A DNA stretch of 64,000 bases from Geodermatophilus obscurus DSM 43160 (GCF_000025345.1 NC_013757.1:1364001-1428000), one strand, 5' to 3'. Counted from the stretch's first letter, positions 17,858-26,526 are shown. Notes: a model not told the origin generated them from the sequence alone. Translations and numbers: made by a program.

Positions 17858-18556
17858 GTGTCCGAGCAGTCCGTGCTCGTCGTCGAGGACACCGAGGAGA
17901 TCAGGGAGCTGGTCTGCACGGTCCTGCGCCGGGCGGGGACGGACGTCCGCGCGGTCGCGTCCGGCGCCGAGGCGCTGGCCGAGGTCCGCCGTGACGCGCC
18001 CGACGTCGTCGTCCTCGACCTCGGCCTCCCGGACGCCGACGGCACCGAGGTGTGCCGGCAGATCCGCGCCGAGAGCGAGTGCTACGTCCTCATGCTCACC
18101 GCGCGCGCCGAGGAGGTCGACCTGCTCATCGGGCTGGCCGTCGGCGCCGACGGGTACATGGCCAAGCCGTTCTCGCCGCGCGAGCTGGTCGCCCGGGTGC
18201 AGGCCCTGCTGCGCCGCCCGCGCGTCCCCGCGCCGCGTTCCGCTCCGGTCGAGGAGTCGGTGCTCCGGCTCGCCGAGCTGGAGGTGGACGAGGACAGCCG
18301 CGAGGTGCGGGTGGACGGCGCCGTCGTCGACCTCACCCGCACCGAGTTCGACCTGCTCACTGCGCTGGCCTCGCGCCCGGGTCGGGTGCTCCAGCGCGAG
18401 ACGTTGCTGCGCGAGGTCTGGCAGACCGACTGGGAGGGCAGCGTCCGCCTGGTCGAGGCGCACATGTCCAACCTGCGCCGAAAGCTGCAGGCCGCCGGCC
18501 TCTCGTCCCCGTCGATCCGCACCGTGCGCGGCGTCGGCTACCGATTGGTCGCTTGA
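17858..18556 (+). CDS. OmpR/PhoB-type response regulator
   Basis: A 232-residue two-domain regulator. The receiver has VEDTEE, the phosphoacceptor Asp54 (VVVLDLGLPD), Thr in LTARAE and Lys in MAKPF. The winged-helix effector ends with RTVRGVGYRLV. GTG 17858 has GAGGAGG seven bases upstream. No kinase is directly adjacent on this strand; the kinase at 19585-20811 has its own receiver partner, so pairing is uncertain. Confidence 0.88.
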   Translation: MSEQSVLVVEDTEEIRELVCTVLRRAGTDVRAVASGAEALAEVRRDAPDVVVLDLGLPDADGTEVCRQIRAESECYVLMLTARAEEVDLLIGLAVGADGYMAKPFSPRELVARVQALLRRPRVPAPRSAPVEESVLRLAELEVDEDSREVRVDGAVVDLTRTEFDLLTALASRPGRVLQRETLLREVWQTDWEGSVRLVEAHMSNLRRKLQAAGLSSPSIRTVRGVGYRLVA

Positions 18557-19290
18557 CGGGGCGGAGGTCGGGGCCGAGGTGGCCGACCGACCGTGGTGGC
18601 CGGGTCGGTCCATCGGCAGCCGGCCGCTCGGTCGCCCGCGACGGTGCACAGCTCGGCGACGAGCTCGTGGGCCAGGACTCCACGGCGGGCGTCCCGTGCG
18701 ATGGCCCGGCAGACCGCGGCGACCTCCAGGTGGCCCAGTTGGGCGCTGGTGCCGGCGAGCGTCGACGAGGCCCGGGCGAGCGCCGCGGCATCCCCGCTCC
18801 GGGCGCCGTCGGCGATGGCGGTCAGCCGGCCGGGCAGCGCGGCGGCGTACACCTGCTGCAGCCGGGGCACGAGGTCGGCGTCGGACTCCGCACCGGAGGT
18901 GTCCCCGGCGGCGGGTGCCTGCGGTGCGGGCGCCCGGCGGGCGAGCAGACCGGTCAGCAGGCCGGCGTCCACCGGCCGGGGCAGGCAGGCGAGGGCACCG
19001 GCCGCGAGGGCGGCGGCCCGGTCCGCGGCGCCGGCCGCGGCGGCCACGGCGAGCAGGTGGGCGCGGCAGCCGACCAGCCGCAGCCGGCGCAGCAGGGCCG
19101 CCGCCTCGCCGGCCGGGCCGTCCAGGTCGACGACGACCAGATCCAGCTCCAGGCGTCGGGCCAGGCCGAGCGCCTCACGGGTGCCCTCGGCCTCCCGCAC
19201 GGCCCACCCGGTCAGCTGCAGCAGTGCGGCGAGCGGTGCGCGGCCGGCTGCGTCGGCGCCCACGACGAGGGCGGTCGGGACAGCGCTCAC
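18538..19290 (-). CDS. Pseudo-receiver plus pseudo-Hpt protein
   Basis: A 250-residue protein. The N-terminal receiver keeps an Asp (DLVVVDLDGP) but has Arg for the conserved Lys (LPRPVD). The C-terminal four-helix segment resembles an Hpt domain; where the phosphorylated His of AHTLKGSSANLG is expected it reads ASSTLAGTSAQLG, with Ser for His and Ala for Lys. It therefore cannot relay phosphate in the normal way. GTG 19290 follows GGGAGGA. Its 3' end overlaps the response regulator gene by 19 bases. Confidence 0.65.
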   Translation of the reverse strand: MSAVPTALVVGADAAGRAPLAALLQLTGWAVREAEGTREALGLARRLELDLVVVDLDGPAGEAAALLRRLRLVGCRAHLLAVAAAAGAADRAAALAAGALACLPRPVDAGLLTGLLARRAPAPQAPAAGDTSGAESDADLVPRLQQVYAAALPGRLTAIADGARSGDAAALARASSTLAGTSAQLGHLEVAAVCRAIARDARRGVLAHELVAELCTVAGDRAAGCRWTDPATTVGRPPRPRPPPRQATNR

Positions 19291-19400
19291 GACTCGTCCT
19301 CCCTGCGTGGGCCAGAACGGGGCGACCCGGCGACGGGGACGACCCTGCCCGCCCGACCGCAGGGCACCCGCCTGCCAACCGCAAGACCTCCGCAAGTGGG

Positions 19401-19560
19401 GGACCCCTCGCCCCCACCGTTCGAGAGCTCGTGCCAGGCCCCGTCCAGAGGCTCGCCGCCGGCCCGTCCCGGGTCGGCCCCGTCCAGAGGCTCGCCGCGA
19501 GCCTGCGAGCGGTGAGGAGGACGGGGTCCTTCTACGAAGGGCGGGGAGGACGGGGTCCTC
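19401..19560 (-). repeat. Cluster of palindromic intergenic elements (one full, partial copies)
   Basis: The full copy is 19476-19531 and reads on the minus strand as the canonical form: left arm AAGGACCCCGTCCTCCTCAC, loop with CTCGCAGGCTCG, right arm ending TGGACGGGGCC. Partial copies flank it: a right arm at about 19437-19460 and a left arm at 19543-19560. It lies between the kinase and pseudo-Hpt genes. Confidence 0.75.
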
Positions 19561-19584
19561 GTACCTGCGAGGGCGCCGCGGACC

Positions 19585-20811
19585 TCAGCCCGGGAGCGTG
19601 AGGGTGAAGGTGGTGCCCCGGCCCTCCACGCTGGCGACCTCCAGGCTGCCGTCGTGTGCGGCGGCGATGGCCCGCGTGATGGCCAGCCCCAGCCCGACCC
19701 CCGGCACCGCGTGCCGCCGGGCGGTCGAGGCGCGGAAGAAGCGGGCGAAGAGCTGCCCCTGCTCACCGGCGGGGATCCCGATGCCGGTGTCGCTGACCGC
19801 CAGCCGGGCCACGCGCACCGCGTCGTCCCCCGGGGTGGCGACGACCGCGCCGCCGGCCGTCCGCCAGGCCGGGCGCAGCGCCAGGGTGACCCGGCCGCCG
19901 GCCGGGGTGAACTTGACCGCGTTGGACACCAGGTTGTCGCAGGCCTGCCCCAGGCGGACCGCGTCGCCGGGCACCACCAGCCCGCCGTCGGGCACGTCGA
20001 CGACGACCTCGACGCCGGTGGCCGCGGCGGTGACCCGGACGGTCTCCTCGGCGGCCCGGACGACGGCCGCCAGGTCGACCGACTCCGGCTGCAGGCTGAA
20101 CCGGCCGGCGTCGACCTGGGCGGTGAACAGCAGGTCACCGACCAGCCGCAGCAGCCGCTGGGCGTTGCGCTCGACCGTGCCCAGGTACCGCCGCGGCTCA
20201 TCGCCCAGCGACGGGTCGTCCAGGACGAGCTCGAGGTAACCCAGGATCGAGGTCAGCGGCGTGCGCAGCTCGTGGCTGATGAGGCTCACGAACTGGTCCT
20301 TCATCCGCTCGGTCGCCCGGGCCTCGGTCATGTCGGTGCCGACGAAGTTCCAGCCGGCGTGCACGCCGCGGTCGTCGGTGCGCGGGGTGACCGCCACGGA
20401 GACGGTGAGCTCGGTGCCGTCCGCGGCGACGTAGGTCCAGTCCCGGACGTCGCGGCCCCGCTCCTGCGCGGTGCCCACCAGCGCGGCTAGCCCGCCACCG
20501 GCCTCCAGCAGCTCCTCGGCCAGGTGGAAGTCGGTGATCGACCGGCGGCGGACGACGTCGGCGCGGAGCAGCCCCAGCATCCGCTCGGCACCGGGGTTCC
20601 AGACGCGGACGACGCCGTCGACGTCGGTGCCGATGATCGACTGCTCGGTGACCGCGTCGACGACGCTGGTCATCGTCTGCGCCCGCGCCTGCAGCATGCG
20701 CGTGGCGACCTCCAGCTCGTCGTCGCGGTGCTGCATCCGGGCGCGCAGCGCGGCGTTCTCCGCGCGCAGCCGGGTCAGCTCCCCGGCCGGCGCGGGCTCC
20801 AGGACGGTCAC
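19585..20811 (-). CDS. PAS-domain sensor histidine kinase
   Basis: A 408-residue soluble kinase. A short coiled coil (residues 8-45) leads into a PAS domain (SIIGTDVDGVVRVWNPGAER). The dimerisation region carries His180 in SHELRTPL, and the ATPase has the N box DNLVSNAVKF, G1 DTGIGIP and G2 GVGLGLAI. No membrane segment is present, so the signal is probably cytoplasmic. GTG 20811 overlaps the stop of the upstream receiver gene (GTGA), which points to that receiver as partner. Confidence 0.88.
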   Translation of the reverse strand: MTVLEPAPAGELTRLRAENAALRARMQHRDDELEVATRMLQARAQTMTSVVDAVTEQSIIGTDVDGVVRVWNPGAERMLGLLRADVVRRRSITDFHLAEELLEAGGGLAALVGTAQERGRDVRDWTYVAADGTELTVSVAVTPRTDDRGVHAGWNFVGTDMTEARATERMKDQFVSLISHELRTPLTSILGYLELVLDDPSLGDEPRRYLGTVERNAQRLLRLVGDLLFTAQVDAGRFSLQPESVDLAAVVRAAEETVRVTAAATGVEVVVDVPDGGLVVPGDAVRLGQACDNLVSNAVKFTPAGGRVTLALRPAWRTAGGAVVATPGDDAVRVARLAVSDTGIGIPAGEQGQLFARFFRASTARRHAVPGVGLGLAITRAIAAAHDGSLEVASVEGRGTTFTLTLPG

Positions 20812-21197
20812 GGGGTCGCCCCGGCGGTCAGCTCGCGCACCCGGGCGACCAGCCCGGCGACGGAGAAGGGCTTGGCCAGGTAGGCGTCCGCGCCGGCCGC
20901 CAGGCCGCGGGCCACGTCGTCGGGGGTGGCGCCGGCCGAGAGCAGCAGCACCGGCACGCCGGCGGTCGCCCGGTCCGCGCGCAGCGCCGTGCAGACCTCC
21001 AGCCCGGTCGCACCGGGCATGGAGACGTCCAGGACGGCCAGGTCGGGCGGGTCGGTGCGGGCCGCGGTCAGCGCCTGCGTCCCGTCGGCGACCTCGGTGG
21101 CGACCGTGCAGCCGGCCCGGCGGACGACCAGTCCCACCAGAGCCCGGATGTCGTCCTCGTCGTCGGCGACCAGGACGCGCGGCGCTGCGGTCGGCAC
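20808..21197 (-). CDS. Single-domain response regulator
   Basis: A 129-residue receiver with no output domain: acidic pocket VADDEDD, phosphoacceptor Asp57 (AVLDVSMP), and Lys in AKPFS. CheY-like proteins of this kind act by protein contacts or phosphorelay. It is the first gene of a two-gene unit with the PAS kinase. Confidence 0.87.
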   Translation of the reverse strand: MPTAAPRVLVADDEDDIRALVGLVVRRAGCTVATEVADGTQALTAARTDPPDLAVLDVSMPGATGLEVCTALRADRATAGVPVLLLSAGATPDDVARGLAAGADAYLAKPFSVAGLVARVRELTAGATP

Positions 21198-21315
21198 GGG
21201 TCGGGCTCCCTCGCTCGGGCGGTGTCGTCCCGGTCGACGTCGGCGTCCTCCTGCCCGTGCTCCAGCCCGCCGGGCACGGTCTCACCCCAACAGGGGAACC
21301 GGCCGTGGACGCACG

Positions 21316-21347
21316 CGCGCCCCGCCGGGAGGACCCGGCGGGGCGCG
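21316..21347 (-). terminator. Perfect 14-bp hairpin after the DUF3618 operon
   Basis: Bases 21316-21329 pair with 21334-21347 around an AGGA loop. It lies between the DUF3618 gene and the response regulator gene, both on the minus strand, in the position of a terminator for the former. Confidence 0.75.
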
Positions 21348-21379
21348 GTGACGTACTGGAACGGCCGCCCTGCTGAGTA

Positions 21380-21458
21380 GAAGGACCTCCCTGCCCCCCA
21401 CCGCTCGCGAGCTCGCGGCGGAACCCTGCAGGCAGGCAGGCCGGCGGGCAGGGAGGCC
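21380..21458 (+). repeat. Palindromic intergenic element with 3' insertion
   Basis: The left arm GAAGGACCTCCCTGCCCCCC, the loop CGCTCGCGAGCTCGCGGCGG and the right arm ending GGGAGGCC match the family, with about 16 extra bases of a GGCA repeat inside the right arm. It lies just past the DUF3618 stop. Confidence 0.7.
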
Positions 21459-21463
21459 CTCTC

Positions 21464-22132
21464 TCAGCTACCCGACTGGCTCTGCACCGTCTGACGGGAC
21501 TGCTGGGCCTGGCCCTGGACGTCCTGCGCGGCGGACTGGCCCTCCTGCTTGACGGTTTGGGCGGCGTCCTGCGCAGTGGACCTGACCTCCTGGACCGCCT
21601 GCTGGGCGGCGGGCTGGAGCTCCTCGCGGATCTCCTGCGCGGCCTCCTTGGCCGGCTGGAGCAGCGTGTCCTTGTGCTCGCGCACCGCGGACTCGGCCTG
21701 CTCGGCCAGCTGGCGCTCCCGCTCCGACGCCGGCAGCAGGCTGGAGACCAGCCAGCCGACGCCGAAGGCGATGAGGCCTGCTGCCAGCGGGTTGCCCTGG
21801 GCCTGCCGGACGATGGTGTCCGGGGCCTGCTGCACCGCGTGCGCGGCCTGCTGCGCGGCACCCTGCACGGACTCGGCGGCGCCCTGTGCCTTGTCCTGCA
21901 CCGTGCCCGCGGCGTTCTGCGTGCGGTGCTGGGCCGTGGCCCGGGTGTCCTGGGCGCTGCCCATGACCCGGTCCTTGACGCGGGAGACGCGGCCCTTGGC
22001 CGCGCTGACCCGGCGGTCCATGACGCGGGAGGGGTTCACCTTCTCGTTGAGGGCGTCGACGTCGTAGCTCAGCTCGCGCTGCGTCTGCTCGATCTGCCGG
22101 CGGATGGCCTCGGGGTCGTTGCTCGTTGTCAT
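21464..22132 (-). CDS. DUF3618 protein with long helical tail
   Basis: A 222-residue protein. Residues 1-45 are DUF3618 (EAIRRQIEQTQRELSYDVDA). A long Gln/Ala-rich amphipathic helix follows, interrupted by one hydrophobic segment (NPLAAGLIAFGVGWLVSSLL, about residues 115-134). The last 60 residues repeat AAQ/VQ units. AGGAGG lies seven bases before the ATG. It is the third gene of a membrane operon with Holin-X and a YtxH-like protein; the operon type is common in actinobacteria but its function is unknown. Confidence 0.8.
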   Translation of the reverse strand: MTTSNDPEAIRRQIEQTQRELSYDVDALNEKVNPSRVMDRRVSAAKGRVSRVKDRVMGSAQDTRATAQHRTQNAAGTVQDKAQGAAESVQGAAQQAAHAVQQAPDTIVRQAQGNPLAAGLIAFGVGWLVSSLLPASERERQLAEQAESAVREHKDTLLQPAKEAAQEIREELQPAAQQAVQEVRSTAQDAAQTVKQEGQSAAQDVQGQAQQSRQTVQSQSGS

Positions 22133-22172
22133 CTCAGGTCCTCCTGGTGTCTGAGGGGCACGGGGCCGCGGG

Positions 22173-22700
22173 TCAGTTGGGCTTCAGCGCGTTGGGCACG
22201 TCGGACAGCGTGTCCACGGTGCGCTCGGGCTTGGGGTTCACCTGCTGCAGCTTCTTCTTGCCCATGGAGAAGGTGACGGCACCGACGATGCCCCAGAGGA
22301 CGGCCACGATGAGCGCGGCCAGCCCGGCGTCCATCACGTTCTCCAGCGCCCACCACAGGGCGTTGGACAGGAAGAGCACCGTCAGGAACCCGGCGAGAGC
22401 GGCGACGGCCATCATGCCCGCGCCCTTGCCCGCCTTCTTCGCCTCCGCCTGGACCTCGGCCTTGGCGAGGGCCACCTCCTGCCGCATGAGCGTGGAGAGG
22501 TCCTTGGCCAGCTCACCGAACAGCTGCCCGACCGAGGTGCCCTCCACGTCGGGCCGGCCCTCGTTCGTCGTCGGCGTGCCCAGGGTCCCGCTGTGGGCGC
22601 CGTAGGACTCGTCCGGGCCGACGGCGTAGTCGCCCTGGCCGTACGGGTCCTGGCCCGGCGTCGAACCGACCGGCGTCGCGCCGGAGTAGGGAGAGCTCAT
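22173..22700 (-). CDS. Putative Actinobacterial Holin-X family membrane protein
   Basis: A 175-residue protein. A disordered Gly/Pro/Tyr-rich N-terminus precedes an amphipathic helix (LFGELAKDLSTLMRQEVALA) and two membrane helices (AVAALAGFLTVLFLSNALWW and GLAALIVAVLWGIVGAVTF). This is the phage-holin 3_6 (Holin-X) pattern; despite the name no lytic role is shown. It ends 40 bases before the DUF3618 gene. Confidence 0.82.
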   Translation of the reverse strand: MSSPYSGATPVGSTPGQDPYGQGDYAVGPDESYGAHSGTLGTPTTNEGRPDVEGTSVGQLFGELAKDLSTLMRQEVALAKAEVQAEAKKAGKGAGMMAVAALAGFLTVLFLSNALWWALENVMDAGLAALIVAVLWGIVGAVTFSMGKKKLQQVNPKPERTVDTLSDVPNALKPN

Positions 22701-22705
22701 CGGGT

Positions 22706-23539
22706 TCAGACCCCCTGACCGGGACGGCGGGCCGGGTCGTCCCAGCCGGCCGGGGTGGTCGGCGGGACGACGGCGCCCGCGGGCGGAGTGGTGCCGTACG
22801 GCGGCGGCGGGACCGGGCTGCCGGTCGCTGCCGTGCCGCTGTACCCGGTGGTCGTCTCATAGGAGGTCGTCTCGGCGTAGCCGGAGTAGGCCGGCGCCGG
22901 CTCGACGTAGTCGGTCTGCGTGTAGTCGGTCCGGTACTGCTGCTGCGAGCCCGTGGACGAGCTGTCGCTGTGCGCGGCCTTCACGCCGCTGGTGAGCCGG
23001 CCGGCGAGGACACCGGCGAGCGCGGCGCCGAGCAGGAAGGTGCCGGGCCTGCGGCGGGCGAAGGCGCGGACGTCGTCGAGCAGGTCGGCCGGCTCGCGGC
23101 TCTGCAGCCGGTCGGCGAACTGCTCGACGTAGCCCGACGCCTGCTGGAGCAGGTCGCGCGCCGGGCCGGGAGCGCCCTGGCTGCTGCCATCGGCCAGGCC
23201 GCGCAGCTCCTGGGCCAGTGAGGACAGCCCGGAGGCGGCCTTGTGCTGCTGGGCCACGGTCTGCTGGCGCAGCTGCTGGCGGCCCTGGTGCAGCAGGTCC
23301 TGTGCCTGCCGCTGGGTCTCGTGGGCGACCTCCCTGGCCTGGTCGGCGGCGGTCGAGGCGACCTGGCTGCCGGCCTGGGCGGCGGTCTGGCCCACGTTGC
23401 GGGCCTCGTCCTTCGCCACGTCACTGGTCGACGGGGAACCCGTCGAGGTCGTGCTGGTGGCGGCCGTGGTGGCCCCGCTGGTCGCGCCCGAGCCGGTGGA
23501 GGGCGGCGGCGGGAACGGGCTGTCGATCGAGTGAGTCAT
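22706..23539 (-). CDS. Hypothetical protein with YtxH-like helix and Pro/Tyr-rich tail
   Basis: A 277-residue protein, first gene of the DUF3618 operon. The N-terminus is Ser/Thr/Gly-rich, the middle is a long Gln/Ala helix (about 60-150), a hydrophobic stretch near residues 175-192 (GTFLLGAALAGVLAGRL) could sit in the membrane, and the tail is Tyr/Pro/Gly/Thr-rich (repeated YSGYAE and TDY). GAGGAGGAACG precedes ATG 23539. The next gene starts six bases after its stop. Confidence 0.75.
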   Translation of the reverse strand: MTHSIDSPFPPPPSTGSGATSGATTAATSTTSTGSPSTSDVAKDEARNVGQTAAQAGSQVASTAADQAREVAHETQRQAQDLLHQGRQQLRQQTVAQQHKAASGLSSLAQELRGLADGSSQGAPGPARDLLQQASGYVEQFADRLQSREPADLLDDVRAFARRRPGTFLLGAALAGVLAGRLTSGVKAAHSDSSSTGSQQQYRTDYTQTDYVEPAPAYSGYAETTSYETTTGYSGTAATGSPVPPPPYGTTPPAGAVVPPTTPAGWDDPARRPGQGV

Positions 23540-23739
23540 CGTTCCTCCTCGGCAGATGTCTTGGTCGGCCGAGGCGATACCCGTCAAACGATCACCCACA
23601 CATGAGGGTCGACGCCCGGGCGGTGTCTGTCGGCACACACGACGTGTCCCGGAGCTGAGGCGGCCCGCCGGCACCCCCCCGAGCCGGCGGGCGGCACCGG
23701 TTCCCCTGCGGTGTTCCGCACTACCAGCAACGCTGACTA

Positions 23740-23754
23740 AGGTCAGGCTTCCCT
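23740..23754 (+). promoter_or_regulatory. IdeR/DtxR-type iron box
   Basis: AGGTCAGGCTTCCCT matches the core AGGTTAGGCTAACCT of the IdeR/DtxR box at 12 of 15 positions. It lies 28 bases before the siderophore-interacting protein ATG, where a bound repressor would block the promoter when iron is plentiful. Confidence 0.75.
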
Positions 23755-23781
23755 ATCCGATCAACTCGAGGGGGCCCCGCC

Positions 23782-24675
23782 ATGGCCGACAAGGCCCCGC
23801 GCCGACCGCGCACGCCCCGGCTGGCCACCGTGCTGCGCACCTCGCGCCCGACTCCCCACCTCGTCCGGGTGGTGCTCGGCGGGGAGGGGCTCACCGGGTT
23901 CGTGCCCGAGCACACCGACGCCTACGTCAAGCTGGTCCTCCCGCCGGCCGGCGCCCCGTACACCGCGCCGTTCGACATGGACGCCGTGCAGGCCGAGCAC
24001 CCGCGCGAGTGGTGGCCGTGCCTGCGCACCTACACGGTGCGCGGCTGGGACCCCGTCGCCGGTGAGCTCGTCCTCGACGTCGTCGTCCACGGTGACGAGG
24101 GGCTGGCCGGGCCCTGGGCCCAGGCCGCCCGGCCCGGCGACCTGGTGCAGCTGCTCGGCCCCGGCGGCGCCTACGCGCCCAGCGGGGACGTCGACTGGCA
24201 CCTGCTGGCCGGCGACGAGACGGCCCTGCCGGCGATCGCCGCCTCGCTCGAGCGGCTGCCCGCGGGAGCGGTGGCGCGGGTGTTCGTCGAGGTCGCCGAC
24301 GCCGCCGAGGAGCAGCCGCTGCCGCCGGCGCCGGGTGTGGAGCTGACCTGGGTGCACCGCGCCGGACCGCCGGGGGAGGCCCTCGTCGCCGCCGTCCGCG
24401 GGGCCGCGCTGCCCGCCGGCTCGCTGCACGCCTTCGTGCACGGCGAGGCCGGGTTCGTGCGCGAGCTGCGCCGCTTCCTGCGGGTGGAGCGCTCGGTGCC
24501 CCGCGAGCAGCTCTCGGCATCCGGCTACTGGCGGCTCGGCCGCACCGACGAGGGCTGGCGCGCCGAGAAGGCGCAGTGGAACGCCGCGGTGGAGGCCGAC
24601 GAGTCGAAGGACCCCGTCCTCCTCACGCCTCGCACGCTCGGCGCGAGCCTCGGGACGGGGCCAGGGGACCGCTAG
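23782..24675 (+). CDS. Siderophore-interacting protein (ferric-siderophore reductase, SIP family)
   Basis: A 297-residue flavoprotein of the SIP/ViuB family. It has the FAD-binding RTYTVR and the SIP core (LAGDETALPAIAASLE, FVHGEAGFVRELRRFL, SGYWRLGRTDEGWRAEK). These enzymes release iron by reducing ferric siderophores in the cytoplasm. The iron box just upstream supports iron control. GAGGGGG lies seven bases before the ATG. The last 24 or so residues (from ESKDPVLLT) are encoded by a palindromic intergenic element; relatives normally end near AAVEADE. The stop overlaps that of the convergent metallopeptidase gene (CTAG). Confidence 0.88.
   Translation: MADKAPRRPRTPRLATVLRTSRPTPHLVRVVLGGEGLTGFVPEHTDAYVKLVLPPAGAPYTAPFDMDAVQAEHPREWWPCLRTYTVRGWDPVAGELVLDVVVHGDEGLAGPWAQAARPGDLVQLLGPGGAYAPSGDVDWHLLAGDETALPAIAASLERLPAGAVARVFVEVADAAEEQPLPPAPGVELTWVHRAGPPGEALVAAVRGAALPAGSLHAFVHGEAGFVRELRRFLRVERSVPREQLSASGYWRLGRTDEGWRAEKAQWNAAVEADESKDPVLLTPRTLGASLGTGPGDR
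24606..24662 (+). repeat. Palindromic intergenic element translated as the SIP tail
   Basis: A full-length family copy (GAAGGACCCCGTCCTCCTCA at the left, GGGACGGGGCC at the right). It is inside the open frame of the SIP gene and supplies its final residues. Confidence 0.75.
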
Positions 24676-25592
24676 CCGAGGTCGTCGGTGGCGAAGGTGT
24701 CGCACTGCGCGGGGTCGCCGGTCTGGTAGCCGGTGGTGAACCAGCGCTGCCGCTGCTCGGAGGAGCCGTGGGTGAAGGCGTCCTGGTCGACGGTGCCGCC
24801 GCCCAGGTTCTGCTGGATGAAGTCGTCGCCGATGCGGGCGGCGGCGTCCAGTGCCCGGTCGACGTCGTCCTGGGTGATCTCGGCGATCAGCGGCTCGCCG
24901 GACTCGTCGGGGACGGTCTCGGCGTGGTTGGCCCACGCCCCGGCGAAGCAGTCGGCCTGCAGCTCCAGGCGCACGGTGCCGCTGGCCGGGCCCGTCTCGC
25001 CCGGGGTGACCTGCTGGTTGATCCCGAGCACGTTCTGCACGTGGTGGCCGTACTCGTGGGCGATCACGTAAGCGTTCACGAACAGCCCGCCCTGCGCGCC
25101 GAACTGCTGCTGCAGCGTGTCGAAGAAGGACAGGTCGATGTAGACCTGCTCGTCGGCCGGGAAGTAGAAGGGTCCCGAGCCACTGGTCGCCCCGCCGCAG
25201 TCGGTGCGGACCCCGCCGTTGAAGAAGACGGTGTCGGTCGGCCGGTACTCCGGGCCCAGCACGCCGGACCAGTAGTCCTGGATCGACTCGATGTCGGCCA
25301 CGACGGCGCAGTCGACCGACTCGTTCGCGTCGGCGCCGGTCCGGCACTGCTCCTCGAGCTGGGTGTTGTCGGCGGTCTGCCCCTCCTCGAGCCCGCTCAG
25401 CTGGCCCAGCGCCGCGCCGGTCCCGCCGCCGTCCCCACCACCGCCCAGGACCTGGAAGAGCACCAGCACGAGGACGCCGACCAGGCCCAGCCCACCATCG
25501 CCGACCGCGAGGCCACGCCCGCCGCCGAGGCCGCCACCCCGGCGGTCCTGCACGCCCGAGGGGTCGAGGTCTGCTCCCTCGCTGTACCTCAT
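24672..25592 (-). CDS. Neutral zinc metallopeptidase (YpfJ family)
   Basis: A 306-residue membrane-anchored peptidase. A Gly-rich N-terminus leads to one membrane helix (LGLVGVLVLVLFQVLGG, about 34-50). The exported domain has the zinc site HEYGHHVQ, the family motif QADCFAGAWA (third ligand region) and GSSEQRQRWFTTGY near the end. GGGAGGG precedes ATG 25592. The physiological substrate of YpfJ proteins is not known. Confidence 0.88.
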   Translation of the reverse strand: MRYSEGADLDPSGVQDRRGGGLGGGRGLAVGDGGLGLVGVLVLVLFQVLGGGGDGGGTGAALGQLSGLEEGQTADNTQLEEQCRTGADANESVDCAVVADIESIQDYWSGVLGPEYRPTDTVFFNGGVRTDCGGATSGSGPFYFPADEQVYIDLSFFDTLQQQFGAQGGLFVNAYVIAHEYGHHVQNVLGINQQVTPGETGPASGTVRLELQADCFAGAWANHAETVPDESGEPLIAEITQDDVDRALDAAARIGDDFIQQNLGGGTVDQDAFTHGSSEQRQRWFTTGYQTGDPAQCDTFATDDLG

Positions 25593-25668
25593 GGCTGGGC
25601 ACCCTCCCGGTCGCGTGGCACGCCGAGACGGTGCCATCCGCAGCGGCGGTGCCCCCGCGAGGAACGGG

Positions 25669-26526
25669 TCATGCGCGCTCGGCGGCCTCCCCGCCGGTCG
25701 GCGTCCGGCTGGGTCGCTCGGCCGGCTGGTCGCGCAGGAACAGGTACCAGTAGGACGTCGACACGAAGACGACCGCGCCGACGAGGTTGCCCACACCGGC
25801 CATCAGCCAGTTGAGCAGCACGTCGCCCCAGCCGAGCTCCGGGACGCCGGCGAAGATCGCGGCGGGCAGGAAGAACATGTTGGCGACGACGTGGTCGAAG
25901 CCCATCGCCACGAACGCCATGATCGGGAAGAAGATGGCGAGCACCTTGCCGGACACCGACTGGGCGGCCAGCGACATCCACACCGCCAGGCAGACCAGCC
26001 AGTTGCAGCCCACGCCGCGCAGGAAGACCTGCCACGGCGACTCGTGCAGCCCCTTGGCCTCGGCGATCGAGGCCAGCCGGTCGTGGGTGAGGGCAGCGCT
26101 GCCCGAGGCCCCCGGCGTCCCGATGACCCCGGTCTGCACGGCCAGGAAGTAGGCGACGAACAGGGCGCCGATCAGGTTGCCCACCAGGACGAGGGTGAGG
26201 TTCTTGGCGACGTCGCCCATGCTGATCCGGCCCTGCATCGCGCCGAGCGGCACCAGCATCATGTTGCCGGTCGCCAGGTCGGACCCGGCGATGAGCACCA
26301 GGACCAGGCCCAGGGTGAACGCGGCGCCCATGAACAGCGTCGGCAGCGTGCCCCAGGTGGCGGGGTCCAGGCCGGAGGAGACCGTGATCGCGACGAGTGC
26401 GCCGAAGGAGATGTAGGCCCCGGCGAGGAAGGCGCTGACCAGCACGCGGTCCCAGGTCCGGTGGACCTTCTTGGCTCCGGTCTCACTGGCGACCTGGGCC
26501 ATCTCGGGTGGTTGGCGGTCGGACAT
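25669..26526 (-). CDS. Formate/nitrite transporter (FocA/NirC family)
   Basis: A 285-residue membrane channel with six helices. Family marks include FLAGAYISFGALVAI, GSDLATGNMMLVPLGAMQGRI and GCNWLVCLAVWM with FDHVVANMFFLPAA. It lets formate, nitrite or similar small anions cross the inner membrane; no formate or nitrite enzyme is adjacent to choose between them. The next gene downstream is the zinc peptidase. Confidence 0.9.
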   Translation of the reverse strand: MSDRQPPEMAQVASETGAKKVHRTWDRVLVSAFLAGAYISFGALVAITVSSGLDPATWGTLPTLFMGAAFTLGLVLVLIAGSDLATGNMMLVPLGAMQGRISMGDVAKNLTLVLVGNLIGALFVAYFLAVQTGVIGTPGASGSAALTHDRLASIAEAKGLHESPWQVFLRGVGCNWLVCLAVWMSLAAQSVSGKVLAIFFPIMAFVAMGFDHVVANMFFLPAAIFAGVPELGWGDVLLNWLMAGVGNLVGAVVFVSTSYWYLFLRDQPAERPSRTPTGGEAAERA

